From Loktanella sp. UBA3435 (GTDB lineage Bacteria; Pseudomonadota; Alphaproteobacteria; Rhodobacterales; Rhodobacteraceae), in contig DFSO01000079.1 in assembly GCA_002378665.1 (NCBI GenBank), positions 1 to 8,954 on the forward strand: a stretch of 8,954 bases of DNA. Reading direction: 5' to 3'. This document shows positions 6,561 through 8,954 of this stretch, one piece after another. A program made the translations under genes and the position numbers. Under the pieces are notes generated by a model, which was not told the origin of the DNA, made no database searches, and worked only from the letters and a program-made list of their open reading frames with translations. Every line of letters starts with the position of its first letter. The first letter of the stretch is position 1.

Positions 6561-6665
6561 ATGGCCCAGCCATCTTGAGAAGAAAGGCGTCCGCATTCCA
6601 GCGCCCGCGCAAGATACCGGAATGAGGGGGAATACGCCCCCTACGCAAAAATAGGGCTGCGGCCC
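6561..6665 (+). promoter_or_regulatory. Hairpin-rich leader directly upstream of pnp
   Basis: Four stem-loops follow one another: ATGGC-CCA-GCCAT (6561-6573), CATTCC with GGAATG (6594-6624), AGGGGG-AATACG-CCCCCT (6625-6642) and GGGC-TGCG-GCCC (6654-6665). The last ends one base before the pnp ribosome site AAGGA (6667-6671). In enterobacteria pnp represses itself through a leader hairpin cut by RNase III; a similar role here is inference from position. I could not pick a convincing pnp promoter; TTCCCA-17-TATGGC (ending near 6565) is a weak candidate. Confidence 0.4.
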
Positions 6666-6680
6666 AAAGGAAAACAATAG

Positions 6681-8813
6681 ATGTTTAACGAAGTTAAGAA
6701 ATCAATCCAGTGGGGCGAAGAGACGCTTACGCTGGAAACAGGCAAGGTTGCCCGTCAAGCTGACGGTTCTGTCATTGCCACGCTGGGCGAAACCAGCGTT
6801 ATGGCCAACGTGACATTCGCACGTGCCCAAAAGCCAGGTCAGGACTTCTTTCCCCTGACAGTGCACTACCAAGAAAAGTATTACGCTGCCGGTAAAGTAC
6901 CAGGTGGCTTCTTCAAGCGTGAAGCGCGTCCAACTGAAAAAGAGACGCTGACATCCCGCCTGATTGACCGTCCAATCCGCCCGTTGTTCGTCCCCGGCTT
7001 TAAGAACGAAGTCCTTGTTATGTGTACAGTTTTGTCGCACGACTTGGTCAACGATCCAGACATGGTTGCGATGATTGCGGCTTCTGCTGCGCTGACAATT
7101 TCTGGCGCGCCTTTCATGGGCCCAATCGCCGCTTGCCGCGTTGGTTTTGTTGATGGCGAGTACATCCTGAACCCAGAAATCGACGACATGCATAACCTGC
7201 GTCTGCAGCCTGAGCAGCGTTTGGACCTTGTTGTTGCCGGCACAAAAGACGCCGTGATGATGGTTGAATCCGAAGCATATGAGCTTTCCGAAGCTGAAAT
7301 GCTTGGCGCGGTGAAGTTTGCCCACGACAGCATCCAGCCGGTTATCGACCTGATCATTGATCTAGCCGAAGATTGCGCAAAAGAGCCGTTCGACTTCCAA
7401 CCAGTTGATTACTCTGATCTTTCCGCTGCTGTTAAAGCAGCTGGTGAAGAGAAAATGCGTGCTGCTTATGCGATCACAGACAAGCAAGAGCGCACTGGTG
7501 CGGTTTCGGCTGCCAAGGCTGACATTGTTGCGTCTTTGACTGAAGAGCAGCAAGCCGACGCAAACTTGGGCCCAGCGCTTAAGAAGCTTGAATCTGCGGT
7601 TCTGCGCGGCGACGTTGTGAAAAACGGCAAGCGTATCGACGGCCGTGCTCTCGACACCATCCGCCCAATCGTTTCCGAGACAGGTATCCTGCCACGGACA
7701 CACGGTTCCGCATTGTTCACACGCGGCGAGACCCAAGGTCTTGTTGTAACGACACTCGGTACTGGCGACGACGAGCAGATGATCGACGCGCTGACTGGCA
7801 TGTATAAGTCGAACTTCATGCTGCACTATAACTTCCCACCATATTCTGTTGGTGAAGTTGGTCGTGTGTCTGGCCCAGGTCGTCGTGAAATCGGCCACGG
7901 TAAGCTTGCTTGGCGTGCACTTCAGGCGGTTCTGCCTGCGGCAACCGACTTCCCTTACACAATCCGCGTTGTGTCTGAGATCACTGAATCTAACGGATCT
8001 TCTTCGATGGCATCTGTCTGCGGTGGCTCCTTGTCCATGATGGACGCTGGTGTGCCTTTGAAAGCACCAGTTGCTGGTGTGGCTATGGGCCTCGTGATGG
8101 AAGAAGACGGCTCCTACGCGATCCTCTCCGACATCCTGGGTGACGAAGATCACCTTGGCGACATGGACTTCAAGGTTGCGGGTACTGAAGCAGGTATCAC
8201 GTCTTTGCAAATGGACATCAAAATCGCGGGTATCACCCAAGAGATTATGGCCAAAGCACTTGAGCAAGCCAAAGCTGGCCGTCTGCATATCCTCGCCGAA
8301 ATGGGCAAGGCACTGACAGGCGCGAAAGACTTGGGCGTTCACGCACCTAAGATCGAAACCATGCAGATCCCAACCGACAAGATCCGTGAAGTTATCGGTT
8401 CTGGCGGCAAAGTGATCCGTGAAATCGTTGAACTGTCTGGCGCAAAAGTCGACATCAGCGACGATGGCACAATCAAGCTGGCATCCAACGACGCCGAGGC
8501 CATCAAGAAGGCCTACGACATGATCTATTCCATCGTAGCCGAGCCAGAAGAAGGCAAAGTCTACAAAGGGACAGTTGTGAAGCTCGTCGATTTCGGCGCG
8601 TTCGTGAACTTCTTTGGTAAGCGCGACGGTCTGGTGCACGTGTCCCAGATCGAAAACCGCCGCCTGAACCACCCTTCTGACGTTCTTAAAGAAGGTCAGG
8701 ACGTTTGGGTTAAGCTGCTGGGCTTTGACGATCGTGGCAAGGTGCGCCTGTCCATGAAAGTTGTTGATCAGGCAACTGGCGAAGAAGCGAAAGAAGAAGC
8801 TGCCGAGGAGTAA
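6681..8813 (+). CDS. pnp: Polynucleotide phosphorylase (polyribonucleotide nucleotidyltransferase)
   Basis: A 3'-to-5' phosphorolytic exoribonuclease that degrades mRNA and takes part in RNA quality control, working as a trimer in the cytoplasm and often associated with RNase E. Full length at 710 residues. Order of domains: first RNase PH domain (about 10-145, with FFPLTVHYQEKYYAAGKVPGGFFKREARP), helical linker (about 150-300), second RNase PH domain (about 315-545) with the active centre ESNGSSSMASVCGGS (436-450) and SDILGDEDHLGDMDF, whose Asp488 and Asp494 match the metal-binding aspartates of E. coli, then a KH domain (about 562-620, VIGSGGKVIREI) and an S1 domain (about 623-694, GKVYKGTVVKLVDFGAFVNF), ending in an acidic tail. 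The start ATG follows AAGGA with a 9-base spacer. No rpsO lies immediately upstream, unlike the common rpsO-pnp order. Confidence 0.98.
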   Translation: MFNEVKKSIQWGEETLTLETGKVARQADGSVIATLGETSVMANVTFARAQKPGQDFFPLTVHYQEKYYAAGKVPGGFFKREARPTEKETLTSRLIDRPIRPLFVPGFKNEVLVMCTVLSHDLVNDPDMVAMIAASAALTISGAPFMGPIAACRVGFVDGEYILNPEIDDMHNLRLQPEQRLDLVVAGTKDAVMMVESEAYELSEAEMLGAVKFAHDSIQPVIDLIIDLAEDCAKEPFDFQPVDYSDLSAAVKAAGEEKMRAAYAITDKQERTGAVSAAKADIVASLTEEQQADANLGPALKKLESAVLRGDVVKNGKRIDGRALDTIRPIVSETGILPRTHGSALFTRGETQGLVVTTLGTGDDEQMIDALTGMYKSNFMLHYNFPPYSVGEVGRVSGPGRREIGHGKLAWRALQAVLPAATDFPYTIRVVSEITESNGSSSMASVCGGSLSMMDAGVPLKAPVAGVAMGLVMEEDGSYAILSDILGDEDHLGDMDFKVAGTEAGITSLQMDIKIAGITQEIMAKALEQAKAGRLHILAEMGKALTGAKDLGVHAPKIETMQIPTDKIREVIGSGGKVIREIVELSGAKVDISDDGTIKLASNDAEAIKKAYDMIYSIVAEPEEGKVYKGTVVKLVDFGAFVNFFGKRDGLVHVSQIENRRLNHPSDVLKEGQDVWVKLLGFDDRGKVRLSMKVVDQATGEEAKEEAAEE

Positions 8814-8836
8814 ATCCTCTCAACTTCTGTAATGAG

Positions 8837-8868
8837 AAAGCCCCAGTGGAAACGCTGGGGCTTTTTTT
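8837..8868 (+). terminator. Rho-independent terminator of pnp
   Basis: AAAGCCCCAG pairs with CTGGGGCTTT, extended by one wobble and one G-C pair to a GAAA tetraloop (8849-8852), and the stem runs into seven T residues (8862-8868). It lies 23 bases after the pnp stop codon. The last 85 bases of the window after it hold nothing I can identify. Confidence 0.95.
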
Positions 8869-8954
8869 ATGGAATGGCTGCAACGAGCGCAAAGTGTAGA
8901 TTTTCCATTGGGCAACGAATGGCGGAACTCGCAGAAAAAACTTGTTCGTTTATC

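Noticed and set aside
6304..6648. A 114-codon minus-strand frame covering the pnp leader and the SOS promoter
   Set aside because: No ribosome site or recognisable pattern, and it overlaps well-supported regulatory signals and the better-supported 91-residue gene in another frame.
6454..6654. A 66-codon plus-strand frame in the pnp leader
   Set aside because: No ribosome site, low-complexity composition and no resemblance to ribosomal protein S15 or another protein expected before pnp.
7362..8672. A 436-codon open frame on the minus strand inside pnp
   Set aside because: It is antisense to a perfectly conserved pnp, has a composition rich in Cys, His, Arg and Trp, and matches no family; it is a shadow of pnp codon bias.
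8944..8954. GTTC followed by exactly seven bases at the right edge, which could begin a second SOS box
   Set aside because: The window ends before the second half-site, so nothing can be claimed.

Overview
The window looks like chromosomal DNA from an alphaproteobacterium, most likely a marine Rhodobacteraceae (Roseobacter-group) strain. The clues are the protein sequences, moderate GC with mixed codon use, an alphaproteobacterial-type LexA box (GAAC-N7-GAAC), and a polynucleotide phosphorylase typical of the group. This placement is by recognition only; no search was run.

Left part (109-6035): a sugar-uptake locus. A LacI-family repressor on the minus strand is divergent from an operon on the plus strand. 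The operon encodes a periplasmic sugar-binding protein, two CUT1-type membrane permeases, a MalK/UgpC-type ATPase and a sugar phosphate isomerase/epimerase-like protein. The binding protein and permeases most resemble the Gts (glucose/mannose) type of CUT1 importer. A perfect 14-bp palindrome with a central CG, TGCAATCGATTGCA, lies between the divergent genes and is the probable repressor operator. A strong stem-loop sits between the binding-protein gene and the first permease gene, as is common where the binding protein must be made in excess.

This locus appears damaged in two places. The first permease gene is split by a one-base frameshift near 2736, and the isomerase gene stops about 60-70 residues short, losing its last strand and a metal-ligand Glu. 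Everything else in the operon is intact. Either the operon is beginning to decay or, for the frameshift only, the base is a sequencing error.

Middle part (6036-6680): a short unassigned stretch, then a 91-residue uncharacterised soluble protein on the minus strand. Its promoter (TTGCCA-17-TATTTT) has a LexA-type SOS box lying directly over the -10 element. Between this promoter and the next gene are three GTGCAC palindromes spaced exactly 11 bp apart, and then a hairpin-rich leader.

Right part (6681-8954): pnp, encoding a full-length polynucleotide phosphorylase, ends in a textbook intrinsic terminator with a GAAA loop. Nothing recognisable lies in the last 85 bases or in the first 108 bases. 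No RNA genes, insertion sequences or CRISPR arrays were seen. The most unexpected signals are the SOS-box small gene with the 11-bp GTGCAC triplet beside it, and the two lesions in the sugar operon.
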